64,000 nucleotides of DNA from Ruminiclostridium hungatei (GCF_002051585.1 NZ_MZGX01000004.1:124001-188000); one strand, 5' to 3'. Counted from the first letter of the stretch, positions 27,190 through 38,173 are shown. Made by a program: numbers and translations. Notes: generated from the letters alone by a model not told the origin.

Positions 27190-29252
27190 AGTGCTAATTC
27201 CTCCTGAAAAGTGTTTTGATTATAATATTGTTCATTAAGCTTTCTTACAATTTCAGACTGCTGCACGGGCCTGCTGAAAAGATATCCCTGTATCCTGTGG
27301 CATTTATGCTTGACCAGGTAGTCCATCTGCTCCTGTGTTTCCACACCCTCGGCTACAACACACAAGTCCATGGAACGCCCTATTTTAACAATCAAATCCG
27401 TAAGGGATTTGTCCTTGTTGCCATTGGAAATAGTATCAATAAATGACTTGTCGATTTTCAAGGTCGTTATGGGCAGGCTTTTAAGGTAATTGAGAGAGGA
27501 ATACCCCTTTCCGAAATCGTCCAGTGCGATTTTCACCCCTCTTGCCCTCAGCAATTTAAGCTTTCCTGCTATGACTTCATAGGATTCCATAAGTATGGAC
27601 TCTGTTATTTCAAGCTCCACCTGTCTTGGATTGAGGCCGGCTTCCTCAATGATGTCAATAACCATATGTGCAAAATCCTCATTAAGCAACTGAATCATTG
27701 ATATGTTCACAGCTATGCTCAAACCCTGGAAGCCCATTTTTTCTATATCCCTGAGAAATTTACAGGACTGTCTCAACACCCATTCACCTATTGGCACTAT
27801 CATATGGGTTGCCTCCGCAATCCCAATAAACTTTAGCGGAGATACCGGGCCGAGTTCAGGATTGTTCCAGCGCAAAAGCGCTTCAAAGCCCGATATCTTT
27901 CCGCTCTTTATGTCCAACTGCGGCTGGTAATGCAATTCAAACTCCTTATTATCCAGCGCATTCCTCAGATGTTTTTCAATAATTGCCCTTTCGATAATCT
28001 CAGCATTCATGGGAGTGTTATAAAAAACAATTCTGTTCTTTCCTGTTTCCTTTGCCTTATATACTGCAATATCAGCATTTTTCAGCAGTTCGTCAATACC
28101 GTTTCCGTGGTCGGGATAGGTTGAAACACCTATGCTGGCAGTGGTATAAATATTTATTCCGTTTACCTGGAAGCGCGGCTTGAAGCTCTTCAGTATACTT
28201 ATTGCAAACCTTTCAATGTTTTCCTGCTTTGCGTAGTTTTCAACCAGCACAATGAATTCATCACCGCCGATCCTATATATAGTGGAGTTCAACAGCCTGC
28301 TTTCCAAAAGCCTTTCGCATATTTTTACCAGCAGCATATCTCCAAATTTATGCCCCATACTGTCATTTACATATTTGAAATCATCAATATCAATGTAGAG
28401 CAAAGCATATTTTTCATTACTGTTTTGAGAAATCAGATAATTCAGCCTTTCATTCAGGGCAAATCTGTTTTCAAGCCCTGTGAGCTGGTCATGATAGGCC
28501 AGGTATTTCAATTTGTGTTCATATTCCTTCAGTTCTGTGATGTCGGTATGGGAGCCTGCCAGTTGGAATAACTCTCCGTTTTCATTGAAGCAGGCTTTCC
28601 CCCTGGCATAGATCCACATATATTTTCCGTCTTTCCTCTTCATACGGTATTCGCAAAAATAATATGGAGTCTTGTCCCTGATATGGGCAAGCATCTTTTC
28701 CTTTGCCGCAAGCAGGTCATCAGGGTGGACGAAGCTTTCCCAGCCGCCTTCCACAGCTTCAAGGTCAGCAGCACTATAGCCTGTGATCTGATACCATCTG
28801 TCGGAAAAACTTCTTACTCCGTTAACTTCCTTCCATATTGCATCATTTGTAGCTTCGGATATTAACCTGTAATGCGCTTCACTTTCCTGGATCTTTTTCT
28901 GATTGATTAATGTCTGATTATACTGACCTTCAAGTTCAGACCGTGAGTCCTCAAGTTCCCTGTTTGTCAGTTCAAGCTGCATGTTCGCATCTGAGAAAGC
29001 CTTACAGCTTCGCTTCAATTCCAGCTCGGTTTCTTTTAATTGATTTACTGAATTGTTAATAAGAAAATACAGAATTACACCTGTTATGGTAACATACATA
29101 CACCCTTTAATTAAACTGAAAATGGTTACCATTTCTTTATCATTTGCCAAAAAGTTAAGTACCTTGTCAGATAATAGAATCCAAAGGATTCCAATCAGAA
29201 GATAAATAGCCGTAATTTTAAGAGTAATTCTATCAGGCTTAAAGTTAAACAT
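27186..29252 (-). CDS. GGDEF/EAL c-di-GMP enzyme with PAS sensor
   Basis: About 688 residues. Two membrane segments lie at about 12-32 and 38-60, then a coiled coil (to about 130), a PAS domain (about 135-255, with [19 protein letters not shown]), GGDEF (about 262-420) and EAL (about 430-680). GGDEF is intact ([10 protein letters not shown]). The RxxD inhibitory site is missing at the expected position. The EAL domain keeps [27 protein letters not shown] and AEGVE, so phosphodiesterase activity is likely and the net direction is open. ATG 29252 is chosen because of GGGGGG 6-7 bases upstream. First gene of a three-gene operon. Confidence 0.92.
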   Translation of the reverse strand: MFNFKPDRITLKITAIYLLIGILWILLSDKVLNFLANDKEMVTIFSLIKGCMYVTITGVILYFLINNSVNQLKETELELKRSCKAFSDANMQLELTNRELEDSRSELEGQYNQTLINQKKIQESEAHYRLISEATNDAIWKEVNGVRSFSDRWYQITGYSAADLEAVEGGWESFVHPDDLLAAKEKMLAHIRDKTPYYFCEYRMKRKDGKYMWIYARGKACFNENGELFQLAGSHTDITELKEYEHKLKYLAYHDQLTGLENRFALNERLNYLISQNSNEKYALLYIDIDDFKYVNDSMGHKFGDMLLVKICERLLESRLLNSTIYRIGGDEFIVLVENYAKQENIERFAISILKSFKPRFQVNGINIYTTASIGVSTYPDHGNGIDELLKNADIAVYKAKETGKNRIVFYNTPMNAEIIERAIIEKHLRNALDNKEFELHYQPQLDIKSGKISGFEALLRWNNPELGPVSPLKFIGIAEATHMIVPIGEWVLRQSCKFLRDIEKMGFQGLSIAVNISMIQLLNEDFAHMVIDIIEEAGLNPRQVELEITESILMESYEVIAGKLKLLRARGVKIALDDFGKGYSSLNYLKSLPITTLKIDKSFIDTISNGNKDKSLTDLIVKIGRSMDLCVVAEGVETQEQMDYLVKHKCHRIQGYLFSRPVQQSEIVRKLNEQYYNQNTFQEELAL

Positions 29253-29451
29253 TTTCTTCCCCCCCATCCAATGTCCACTGCCAGGACTTGCCTATTTCAA
29301 AAGTTGATATTTTTATAATGAATGTTAGATTTTTCTCAACTAAACAATAAAGGATAAACCTGTATTTATATTCCAATAATACAAGTTTATCCTTAAAACA
29401 AAAATGGAAATATTCAAGAACTTACCCCGAAAAATGTCGGGTATTAGCGAA

Positions 29452-30549
29452 TTATTGTCTGTTTACCTGTTTAAATTCCGTTATTGATTTACCAGCATAT
29501 TTTTTAAAAATCTTCCCAAAGTATTCAGAGTCCTTATATCCCAGGACTTCAGCCACCTCATAGACTTTTACCTCCTCAGCCTCAAGCAGCTTCTTCGCTC
29601 TTTCCATCTTAACCCGGGTCAGATATTCAGTAAATGAGATGCCTGTTTTTTGTTTGAAGACCTCGCTGATATATGTCCTGTTCATATACAGCCTTTCTGC
29701 AACGGTTTGAAGGGACAGACCCTCATCTATATTCTGAAGGATATAGTTGCACATCTCCCAGACTATGCCTTTCTCATGATATCCCAGTTGCAGGGCCTGA
29801 AAAATATTGAAGATGTAGGTCACATCCCGCATTATATAGTCCAGAAGTTCGTCAAACCCGCTAAATTGGCGGGTGGTCAGGTTGTTTAAAACAGATGTGT
29901 TTATATATTTCTCCAGCCAGGGGTTTTCCAAGAGCAGCGAACTGATTACCAGCGGTATTCCTTTTTTCATGGCCCCTTCGGCTTTCAACAGATTATAGTC
30001 CAGGTTTGCCCCTATTCTTTTTACAGTATGTCGTATTTTGTCGATTGCCTTTTCATCCCTGCTTTGAATCAAGGCGGCAATTTCCTTTATATCCACTCCC
30101 TGAAAAAACTCCCCGATTTTCTCTTCAAATACCTCTTCCAGCTTTTTAACACGCTCATTTTCCTTCTTTTCATCTATTATATGTTCATAGGCCCTTTTCA
30201 GCAGCTTAAGCAGTTCCTCTTCATCAGCCGGCTTGGGTATATAGTCAAAGGCTCCCAGTATCATTCCCTGCCTTGCATAGCTGAATTCACTGATATCACT
30301 CAAAAGGACCACGCAGGAGCAAAGCCTGTTAGCCACGATTTCGTTTAAGAGCTCCATTCCGTCCAGCTTTGGCATCCTTATATCAGTGATAACCATATCC
30401 ACTTCCTGCTTTTCCAGTTTTTCAAGAGCCTCCTCACCGTTTTTAGCTTCACATACCACTTCAAAGCCGGACTTCTCTCCCCACACAGGCATACGTTTCA
30501 TTTCGATTCTTACTATTTCCACATCGTCTACCAGCATTACCTTCAGCAA
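29452..30549 (-). CDS. YesN/AraC-type response regulator
   Basis: The 365 residues have a receiver domain (MLVDDVEIVR; phospho-Asp in MVITDIRMPKLDG near residue 56; Lys in IPKPAD), a linker of about 120 residues and a C-terminal AraC helix-turn-helix pair (LSLQTVAERLYMNRTYISEVFK, then KVYEVAEVLGYKDSEYFGKIFK). TTG 30549 has GGGAGGTGA upstream. It begins 12 bp after the histidine kinase stop, so the two form a two-component pair. Targets are unknown; this family often controls carbohydrate uptake. Confidence 0.92.
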   Translation of the reverse strand: MLKVMLVDDVEIVRIEMKRMPVWGEKSGFEVVCEAKNGEEALEKLEKQEVDMVITDIRMPKLDGMELLNEIVANRLCSCVVLLSDISEFSYARQGMILGAFDYIPKPADEEELLKLLKRAYEHIIDEKKENERVKKLEEVFEEKIGEFFQGVDIKEIAALIQSRDEKAIDKIRHTVKRIGANLDYNLLKAEGAMKKGIPLVISSLLLENPWLEKYINTSVLNNLTTRQFSGFDELLDYIMRDVTYIFNIFQALQLGYHEKGIVWEMCNYILQNIDEGLSLQTVAERLYMNRTYISEVFKQKTGISFTEYLTRVKMERAKKLLEAEEVKVYEVAEVLGYKDSEYFGKIFKKYAGKSITEFKQVNRQ

Positions 30550-30561
30550 GTCATCACCTCC

Positions 30562-32940
30562 CTAGCCCGAGATATACGGGATTGTAAAATATATAGTGGT
30601 CCCTGTTCCCGGCTCTCCCTTTATCCAGGTCCTTCCCCCATGCTTTTCGATAATTCTCTTCACAGTGACCAGACCTATACCCGAGCCCTCAAACTCATCA
30701 CTGGTATGAAGCCTTTGGAATATACCGTAAAGCCGGCCGGAATACTTCATGTCAAAACCCACTCCATTATCCTTGACATAAAAAATATATTCATTTTCAG
30801 TAAGCGTACTCCCGACCTTGATCCTGGCATGCTCACAAACCTTTGTAAACTTGAATGCATTTGACAGTATATTGTTGATAACCTGTACAATAAGCACCTT
30901 ATCCGCCATTACCACAGGCAGTCCCGTTTCTATGACCAGCTCTACAGTCCTTTCAGGATATGCCGCCTTTAATTCATTAAAGCAGCTCAGAAGCTTCTCT
31001 TCAATGTTGACTTCCTCAAGATTCAGCTCTGCTCTGGATGCCGTTGAGAAGACCAGCAGCTTGTTTATCATTTCAACCATATTCCTGGATATATTCCAAA
31101 CGCTTATAAGCATTTCGGCAGTATCTTTGTTTAAGGACTTTCCGTAATCCTCCATTATTATCTTTATGTAACTGTTTACAGCTCTGAGAGGTGATTTCAG
31201 ATCATGTGAAACCGTATAGGCAAAAGACTCCAACTGGCTGACCGCAGTCTGCAGCTCGTGGGTTCTCGCCCTTACTCTTTCCTCCAGGTCTTCATTGAGC
31301 TTGCGCACTTCCTTTATGGCCAGTTTGTAATTTGTTATATTTTCAAATACCACACCTACCTGCCGGTCATTTATTTTGAAGGCATTTACCAGAAAAAATG
31401 CACTGCCGTCAGGATGGCTGGTTTCAAAGTGCTCCGTCTCACCGGTAGCCAGCACCCTCTGGTATATTGACTGATTTCTGTTAATAAAGCCGAAAATCTC
31501 TGTCCAGGTCTGTCCGGGAGTTATTGTGACATTGATATTCATCTGGTATATATAGCTGTCATTGTATTCAATGAAGCGTATATCCCTGATTATGCCATCC
31601 TGATCCACAACAGGCTCAAACACTACATATCCGTTCAGCATCTTTTCATACAACTGCTTGTAACGGGTCTCACTTTCAAAAAGGCTTTTCTGGACCAGCT
31701 CCAGTTCGTCGTATTTTGTCCTAAGCTCCTCACCTGAAGCAGTCAAGTCTTCATACAGGCGTGATAATTCCACATTTCTGCCGTAAAGCTCCTGCTTTAT
31801 CCTGCTTATTTTGTTCAGATAAAAAAGCAGCACAATAATGAAGAGAATCAGCAATGCTATTATGATTGCAGCCGAAGCAACGTAGCTGCTGTATTCCCTG
31901 AATATGGACATGGGCCTGTTTATAACCAGGCTCTGCTCAGGTATTCTGCCAGGATTGATATTGTAGCTTTTCAGCATTTCATAATCAAAAATAAGACGGG
32001 TTGTACCAGCATAATAAATCGGTATTGCGGCAATATTCATGCCATTGAGAATCCTTAATGCCATATCTCCGGCAAGTTGCCCCTGAACCCTGCCACCCAG
32101 CATGCTTCCTCCGATAACACCATGCCCCAGTCCGAATTCATACAGATGATACACGGGAACCTTGCTGGACTGGGCGATTAATTGGGTGAAATCCTCAAAG
32201 CCCAATACATTTCCTTCTTCATCACTATAAAAGGAGGCCAACAGTATGGCGCTGCCAGCTTCAGCCTGTCCGACTTTTTCAAGGATGCCTTCATAGTTTC
32301 CCCTGTTCAAGGGTATAAGACTTATATCTTCAGAAACCTTCCCGGCGGATTTTCTGGCAAGCTCCCAGGTTGAAACCGCACTCTCAGAGTTGTCAAATAC
32401 TACGTACATTTCCCGCAAATCCGGATTTATTTCCATGGCAGCTCGTATTGTGCCCTCAAGGTCTATCTGCTCAACTATGCCGGTTACATTCTGCCTGCCC
32501 GTTGTTAAGTCTTCTACTCCCTCCTTGTTTACACCGCAAAAAACCACAGGCGCACCGTTAAACAGCTCCTCTCTGTTTTCCAGAGCAAAGCTGAGAGCAG
32601 CATCATCCGTGGTCAATATAAGGTCTATGGTTTTTTGCTTATATTTGTATTTCATGTAATCATGCAGGTATTGCAAATTCTCAGGAGTAGGATAAGCTTT
32701 CCAATCCATATACTCAATGGATATATCAAGCATTGCTTCAGTTTTTTCAAGTTTCTCCAGTATGCCTTCGTTTTCCTCCGCAGTCCAGGATAAGCCCTCG
32801 GAATAGGAGTTTATAATCAATACATGCTTTTTGTTCAAAGCTTTCGCATTGATATTCAATCCCGAAACTGCTGCGAATAAGATAATGGCAGCGATAAATA
32901 TAAAGGCTTTAGTCAGACAGCTTTTATTTTTAATGCACAA
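30562..32940 (-). CDS. Sensor histidine kinase with ABC-binding-protein-like sensor
   Basis: About 792 residues. N-terminal signal anchor (AFIFIAAIILFAAVSGL), then an extracellular region of about 310 residues resembling a periplasmic binding protein of the ABC_sub_bind type (HVLIINSYSEGLSWTAEENE; PVVFCGVNKEG). TM2 lies at about 353-375. A coiled coil, a PAS domain (about 425-545), HisKA (YTVSHDLKSPLRAVNSY, phospho-His) and an ATPase domain (NNILSNAFKF, DNGVGFD, GSGIGLVTVKRI) follow. The start is TTG 32940, with GGAGGGAG about 10 bases upstream. It probably senses an extracellular small molecule and signals to the YesN-type regulator downstream. Confidence 0.9.
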   Translation of the reverse strand: MCIKNKSCLTKAFIFIAAIILFAAVSGLNINAKALNKKHVLIINSYSEGLSWTAEENEGILEKLEKTEAMLDISIEYMDWKAYPTPENLQYLHDYMKYKYKQKTIDLILTTDDAALSFALENREELFNGAPVVFCGVNKEGVEDLTTGRQNVTGIVEQIDLEGTIRAAMEINPDLREMYVVFDNSESAVSTWELARKSAGKVSEDISLIPLNRGNYEGILEKVGQAEAGSAILLASFYSDEEGNVLGFEDFTQLIAQSSKVPVYHLYEFGLGHGVIGGSMLGGRVQGQLAGDMALRILNGMNIAAIPIYYAGTTRLIFDYEMLKSYNINPGRIPEQSLVINRPMSIFREYSSYVASAAIIIALLILFIIVLLFYLNKISRIKQELYGRNVELSRLYEDLTASGEELRTKYDELELVQKSLFESETRYKQLYEKMLNGYVVFEPVVDQDGIIRDIRFIEYNDSYIYQMNINVTITPGQTWTEIFGFINRNQSIYQRVLATGETEHFETSHPDGSAFFLVNAFKINDRQVGVVFENITNYKLAIKEVRKLNEDLEERVRARTHELQTAVSQLESFAYTVSHDLKSPLRAVNSYIKIIMEDYGKSLNKDTAEMLISVWNISRNMVEMINKLLVFSTASRAELNLEEVNIEEKLLSCFNELKAAYPERTVELVIETGLPVVMADKVLIVQVINNILSNAFKFTKVCEHARIKVGSTLTENEYIFYVKDNGVGFDMKYSGRLYGIFQRLHTSDEFEGSGIGLVTVKRIIEKHGGRTWIKGEPGTGTTIYFTIPYISG

Positions 32941-33168
32941 AGGTGAACCGCTCCCTCCTCTTGATATCTTTAATTATTATAAAGTATAACACAACATATT
33001 CAAGTATCGGATTGATTATTTTATTCCCAGATTAGTTCTATAAGAAACAGGTTTATACAAAATTTACTTATATTTTGATATCTTTTCAGAGTCTGGAAAT
33101 TGTGAAGAATATAAAAATTCTGAAAATGAGAGACTATAAAGCAAATACTGTTTTAGAGGAGGCTGTCA

Positions 33169-35301
33169 ATGTCCGACAATGATATTAAAAAATCCTATGA
33201 AAAAAGTGCTGGTACCATGCGAGGTGACAATACCACCTTCGGTACAAAGCTTACAAATGAACATTCAAATGACCCGGTTACCCACACTGATATCCATAAC
33301 CGCATAAATGTAGATTATGATAAAATCCGGAAGTCCCCTTCAATGGAGGAAGTCCACAAGTGGCAAAGGGAGCATATCAAGAAGGATGACCAGACAAAGG
33401 ACGGTTATCCCATGAATGTTATTATTGATCCGGCCATGCGAGAGATGTACCAGGTAATACATGATGCAGGGATGACCAATGTTTTTGACCGGTTCAGCCA
33501 GCAGCAGCCCATCCAGTGTAAATTCTGCATTGAGGGTCTGTCCTGCCAGCTATGCGCAAACGGCCCCTGCAGGATAAACGATAAAGTCCCGAGAGGTACC
33601 TGCGGCGTGGATGCACATACCATGGTGGCCAGAAACTTTATGTACCGGCATGTTACAATTGGAACCTCGGCCAACATATTTCACTGCCATCAGGCCGCCA
33701 GAACCCTGAAGGCTGCCGGTGAACATCCCCAAAGCGGGCTCAGGCTAAGAGACCCTGAGAAGCTTAAAAAATATGCGGAGATGGCAGGACTGGATGTAAG
33801 ACAACCTCTTGAAAAACTGGCTGTAGACTTTGCCCAATGGGTTATGGATGATATACATTCTCCTTATCATATTGAGTCAAAAACCGTTGAAGCCTTCGCC
33901 CCCACAAAGCGGAAAGAGCTGTGGAGAACGCTCGGACTATTCCCAGGCGGCGGTTACAGCGAAGTGGCCTATGCTCAGACCCGCTGCATGACAAACTTCA
34001 CATCCGATCCGGTGGAATTCCTGCTTAACAGTGTGAGATTGGGGGTCGCCAATGAATATCAGGGGCTGTTCCTTCTGGATATCATACAGGAAATACTGAT
34101 GGGCACCCAGGAAATCGCTGTCAAAAAGCAGAATATGGGGCTTCTGAAGGAAGGCATGATAAACATAGTCACAAATGGACACATGCCACTGCTGGCACAT
34201 GTCGCCATCGACCTGGCCTCTACTGAAGAATGGCAGCAAAGGGCAAAGGCCGCGGGTGCTGACGGTATCCAGATCCTGGGACATGTCTGCGAAGGCCAGC
34301 AGCTTATAAACTATGAGGGCACACATAATCAGACGGCTTACGGCGGTCAGGAGGGAGAATGGCTGTCCCAGGAATACCTGCTGGCAACCGGAGTTGTGGA
34401 CATGTTTATGTTTGACTACAACTGTACTGTTCCGACCATGCCCCTGTATGCCAAAAGGTTCGGCACCAAGCTTTTAGGCACCCATCCCGTCATACGCCTC
34501 CAGGGAACCGAGTCCCTGGACTTTATACCTGAAAAAATGAAAGAGCAGGCGGAAAAAGCTCTGGACATGGCAATAGACTCCTTCAAGCAAAGGAAAGCCG
34601 AAAGCAGAAAAACCTATATACCGCCACACACCTCCGACTGTATGGTAGGTTTCAGCACCGAATCCATAAGGAAGGCTCTTGGAGGAAGCTTTGACCCGCT
34701 TATCCAGCAGATTGCAAATGGAAATATTCGCGGAATTGCCACCATAGTAGGCTGCACAACCGCCAGGTACGGACAGGGCGGCAGCAATATATTCAGAATT
34801 ACCAAGGGTCTTATAGAGAAAAATATCCTGGTGCTTTCCGGTGGCTGTACCTCTTCCGTCATGGAGTACACCGGACTTACAAATCCTGAGGCTGCCGAGG
34901 AATGTGGAGAAGGCCTGAAGGCTGTATGCAGGCAGTTGGGCATCCCTCCCGTACTTACCTACGGAGCATGTGTCGATATTGGCAAGATGACTCAGACCGC
35001 CAAGGAACTTGCAGACGCCCTGAAAATAGATACAAACCTGCTGCCGCTTGTAATAGGAGCACCGGAGTATCTTGAACAGAAAGCTGTGGCCGATGCCTGT
35101 ACTGCCGTTGCCCTGGGCTGGCTCGTACATGTGGCGCCTGTTCCCTCCATAACGGGAAGTGATGTGGTGGTCAAAACCCTCACCGAGACAACTGAAACTT
35201 TGGGCCTGGGAAAGGTTGTGGTGGAGCTTGATGCTGAGAAAACCATACAGATATATGTGGATCATATCGAGAAAAAACGTAAGGAGCTTGGTTTGAACTG
35301 A
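33169..35301 (+). CDS. cooS: Anaerobic Ni-Fe carbon-monoxide dehydrogenase, catalytic subunit
   Basis: Oxidises CO to CO2 or the reverse, in the cytoplasm. The 710 residues include about 75 extra at the N-terminus compared with the 636-residue Carboxydothermus enzyme. By my remembered alignment, C-cluster ligands are all present (His338, Cys374, Cys419, Cys529, Cys560, Cys601) and so is the catalytic Lys638. B-cluster cysteines 126, 129, 134 and 145 are present. At the D-cluster, Cys117 is kept but the second cysteine is Ser125, with Cys120 as a possible substitute. The histidine relay reads FHCHQAARTL, with only one of four histidines in register. It stands alone: no cooF, cooC or acs genes adjoin. 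ATG 33169 has GAGGAGG upstream. Confidence 0.93.
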   Translation: MSDNDIKKSYEKSAGTMRGDNTTFGTKLTNEHSNDPVTHTDIHNRINVDYDKIRKSPSMEEVHKWQREHIKKDDQTKDGYPMNVIIDPAMREMYQVIHDAGMTNVFDRFSQQQPIQCKFCIEGLSCQLCANGPCRINDKVPRGTCGVDAHTMVARNFMYRHVTIGTSANIFHCHQAARTLKAAGEHPQSGLRLRDPEKLKKYAEMAGLDVRQPLEKLAVDFAQWVMDDIHSPYHIESKTVEAFAPTKRKELWRTLGLFPGGGYSEVAYAQTRCMTNFTSDPVEFLLNSVRLGVANEYQGLFLLDIIQEILMGTQEIAVKKQNMGLLKEGMINIVTNGHMPLLAHVAIDLASTEEWQQRAKAAGADGIQILGHVCEGQQLINYEGTHNQTAYGGQEGEWLSQEYLLATGVVDMFMFDYNCTVPTMPLYAKRFGTKLLGTHPVIRLQGTESLDFIPEKMKEQAEKALDMAIDSFKQRKAESRKTYIPPHTSDCMVGFSTESIRKALGGSFDPLIQQIANGNIRGIATIVGCTTARYGQGGSNIFRITKGLIEKNILVLSGGCTSSVMEYTGLTNPEAAEECGEGLKAVCRQLGIPPVLTYGACVDIGKMTQTAKELADALKIDTNLLPLVIGAPEYLEQKAVADACTAVALGWLVHVAPVPSITGSDVVVKTLTETTETLGLGKVVVELDAEKTIQIYVDHIEKKRKELGLN

Positions 35302-35339
35302 CAGCTTTGCTGAAGTCCCGGACCGTATAAACACAATAA

Positions 35340-35371
35340 CGCAAATGGGCGGTTGCAACTGCCCATTTGCG
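35340..35371. terminator. Hairpin between cooS and the convergent MCP gene
   Basis: CGCAAATGGGC pairs perfectly with GCCCATTTGCG; the 10-base loop itself contains the palindrome GTTGCAAC. The T tract is weak on both sides, so termination is probable but not certain. Confidence 0.65.
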
Positions 35372-35417
35372 TCTATTAAAAGATCCGGCACCTGCTGTGC
35401 CGTTTCACTTTTCATTT

Positions 35418-37106
35418 CTAAAGTTTAAACCTTCCTATACCCTCCTGAAGCTGGACGGCAAGCCTGGACAGTCCTTCGGCAGAGTCGGTTATCTGGTGTA
35501 CGGTAGAGGCCTGTTCCTGTGTTGATGCCGCAACCTCCTGGGTACTTGCGGCTGTCTGCTGTGACACACATGCTATGGCGGTAATATCTTCACCGGCCTG
35601 CACGGCATTTTTGCTCAAGGCAGACGAGGCTTCCGCCGACAGTATGATTTTGCTCCTGATAATGCCCACAACCTCCGCCACATCCCTAAAAGCTGCCACG
35701 GTATTTTCCAGTGATTCAGCCTGTTCCCGGACTACCAGCCTGGATTTGTCCATTTTGGCTACGGCTGAATTGACACCCTCCTGAACCTCTTTTATAATCT
35801 TATCAATCTGTTTTACCGAGTATCCTGATTGTTCTGCCAGCTTGCGTATCTCGTCGGCGACAACTGAGAAACCCTTTCCCGCCTCACCTGCCCTCGCCGC
35901 CTCAATGGCCGCATTCAGTGCCAGCAGGTTTGTCTGCTCCGCAATACTTTTAATAACCTCCAATATCTGCCCTATTTCTGCAGACTTTACTGATAATTCC
36001 GAGATTGCGGCAGCAACTTCAGAAGAGGTCTGATTGTTTTCAACAACCTTTTGCTCCTGGTATTTTACAGATGCCTCCCCTTTCTCCACAACTTCCTTTG
36101 CCTTTTCCGCCATTTTTTCAGATTGGGCCATATCCTCCGCTATTTGAGACAAGCCCTCAACGGTTTGCAGAATTCTGGCATTTCCCTTTTCAGATGAATG
36201 GGCCTGTTCAGACGCCCCTTCAGCAAGTTCGGAAACTGCGTCGGCTATCTGCTCCGACACCTTGGACACCTCTTCCGACGAAGCTGCAAGCTCCTCACTG
36301 GATGCGACCAGCTCCTGTGAGGCATCATTTACATTTATAATCAGTCCCCTGAGATTTGCAACCATAGCCGCAAAAGCGCTGCCCAACTCCCTCACTTCAT
36401 CCCTGGTTTTTATTTTCGGAATCTCCTGAGTAAGATCACCCTCTGAAATCTTGCCTGCCACACCTGTCAATGCCTTGATGGGGCCTGCAATATTCCTGGT
36501 AAGTATAAACCCTGCCCCCAGGGCGCTCAGCACTGCAATAGCTACCAGCACAAACAAGAAGGTTATTCGCGCGTTTATTTGTTTGTCAGTCTGATTGATT
36601 CTTTCAATATCCAGACTGCCCACATATGTACTCCATGCCTTAGTTATCTCCTTGATTTCGGTAACCTTTACCTTAACCTTCTCGCCATATGCAACCGCCT
36701 CATCCAGCTGACCTTTTCTGACATAATCGAATACCACCTGAACTCCGTCACTATATGCCTTATCGGCGGCTTTCAACCTGTTCAGATACTCCTGGGATTC
36801 AGTTGTCTTGGCCATTTCAGCTATTTTCGCATATACATCCTCAAGTTCTTTTGACAAATCATTATACAGTTTCGGATACTGCTCGTCCCTGTATATCATG
36901 AATCCACGAACCGCAGCCACCTGCTCCAGGTTTATGGCCCTTGCTTCCTTTATAAGCGTTTCCACCGGAAGGCTTTCATTTACTATTACTCCATAGGAGT
37001 CACGTATGGAATCCATTCCCGTAAGTCCTATTATGCTGACCAGAATAATCAAAAAGGTTATCACAAAGAAACTTACAAAAATTTTTAATCCTATCCTTAT
37101 TTTCAT
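35418..37106 (-). CDS. Methyl-accepting chemotaxis protein, 4HB type
   Basis: A 562-residue receptor: TM1 at about 8-28, a four-helix-bundle-like extracellular domain ([30 protein letters not shown] is cut here to fragments such as [11 protein letters not shown]), TM2 at about 185-205, HAMP ([17 protein letters not shown]) and a signalling domain with [22 protein letters not shown]. The extracellular part resembles the 4HB_MCP family. ATG 37106 follows GGGGGA. It has no partner genes, so it is an additional receptor feeding the che system encoded at 14.5-25 kb. Confidence 0.93.
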   Translation of the reverse strand: MKIRIGLKIFVSFFVITFLIILVSIIGLTGMDSIRDSYGVIVNESLPVETLIKEARAINLEQVAAVRGFMIYRDEQYPKLYNDLSKELEDVYAKIAEMAKTTESQEYLNRLKAADKAYSDGVQVVFDYVRKGQLDEAVAYGEKVKVKVTEIKEITKAWSTYVGSLDIERINQTDKQINARITFLFVLVAIAVLSALGAGFILTRNIAGPIKALTGVAGKISEGDLTQEIPKIKTRDEVRELGSAFAAMVANLRGLIINVNDASQELVASSEELAASSEEVSKVSEQIADAVSELAEGASEQAHSSEKGNARILQTVEGLSQIAEDMAQSEKMAEKAKEVVEKGEASVKYQEQKVVENNQTSSEVAAAISELSVKSAEIGQILEVIKSIAEQTNLLALNAAIEAARAGEAGKGFSVVADEIRKLAEQSGYSVKQIDKIIKEVQEGVNSAVAKMDKSRLVVREQAESLENTVAAFRDVAEVVGIIRSKIILSAEASSALSKNAVQAGEDITAIACVSQQTAASTQEVAASTQEQASTVHQITDSAEGLSRLAVQLQEGIGRFKL

Positions 37107-37264
37107 ATATCCCCCAAATTCCTGCCAAAATCACAAACATAAATTATTTTGGAATTGTTTCATACTCGTCCTATAGAGACCTGATATATAAATGCCACCA
37201 TTCTCTATTGTTGAAACAATATTTTCTCTTTAAATCTCAGGGATATTTTGCCGGCTATTGAGGT

Positions 37265-38173
37265 TCATTTTTTGGGAACTCCGTTAAAACCCTCTCCCAA
37301 AACCTCCCTTACATCAGCCAGCAGCATGAATGCATTTATGTCCAACGAATGGACTATTTCTTTAAGGTGCGGTATCTCGCTTCTTGAGAGTACACACAGA
37401 AGAACATTCTTATCTTTGCCGGAATATACGCCTCTGCCCTTGAGCTCGGTCACTCCTCTGTCCATTTCTCTCATAATCCTCCTGGATATTTCCTCCTGCC
37501 TCTCAGATATTATGAGGACAGCCCTTGCATAATCCACACCTTCCACCATGGCATCGATTACCTTTGTTGTTATAAACAGGCTCACAAGTGAATACAACCC
37601 TATGAGAACGCTATTGAAAGCAACAATGGCAAAAGCGATGATTAATGCATCAATACCCAGCAGTATCTGTCCGATGGTCAGATTTCTGATGGGCCTGTTC
37701 AAAAGCTTTGCAGCCAGTTCCGTCCCGCCTGTGGTAGCCTCCATCTTTAAAACCAGCCCCAGCCCTATTCCGCTTAAAAACCCGCCTATTATGCTGTACA
37801 ACAGTATGTCCGGGGTTGTAGCACTGCCCGCCTCATTGACCAGCAGCTTTTTAGCCAGCTCCGCCATATAATTTTCTGTCAGATCGATAATTACGGAAAG
37901 TACAATGGTGCCATACAAGGTTCTCACGAAGAAATGCCTGCCAATAAATTTATACCCCATAAAAAAAAGCGGTATGTTTATTACCAGCATCGTTGTTCCT
38001 ACAGGCAGCTTCCCTCCGCTAAGATAGAATATAACTGTAGCAAGTCCGCTCAAGCCTCCTGGCGCAATCTTGTAGGGTACCAGAAAGATATTGATGGCCA
38101 GTGCGGTGATTGCTGCTCCAAATGTAATTATCAGGTAAATCTTAAAAAAGCCCAATACTTTTTTTAATTGCAT
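37265..38173 (-). CDS. YitT-family membrane protein
   Basis: The 302 residues have about five or six hydrophobic segments in the first 200 (IYLIITFGAAITALAINIFL at the start) and a C-terminal soluble DUF2179-like domain (AVLIISERQEEISRRIMREM, then GVTELKGRGVYSG). The glycine-rich loop KIAPGGLSGLATVIFYL and MEATTGGTELAAKLL are typical of YitT proteins. Function is unknown in the family; transport or signalling has been proposed. ATG 38173 has GGAGG 4-5 bases upstream. It stands alone, after the terminator of the amino-acid transporter. Confidence 0.9.
   Translation of the reverse strand: MQLKKVLGFFKIYLIITFGAAITALAINIFLVPYKIAPGGLSGLATVIFYLSGGKLPVGTTMLVINIPLFFMGYKFIGRHFFVRTLYGTIVLSVIIDLTENYMAELAKKLLVNEAGSATTPDILLYSIIGGFLSGIGLGLVLKMEATTGGTELAAKLLNRPIRNLTIGQILLGIDALIIAFAIVAFNSVLIGLYSLVSLFITTKVIDAMVEGVDYARAVLIISERQEEISRRIMREMDRGVTELKGRGVYSGKDKNVLLCVLSRSEIPHLKEIVHSLDINAFMLLADVREVLGEGFNGVPKK

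Noticed and set aside
34474-35415. Minus-strand open frame of 313 codons
   Set aside because: Antisense to the 3' part of cooS; no recognisable domain and Cys/Tyr/Ser-rich composition typical of a shadow frame.
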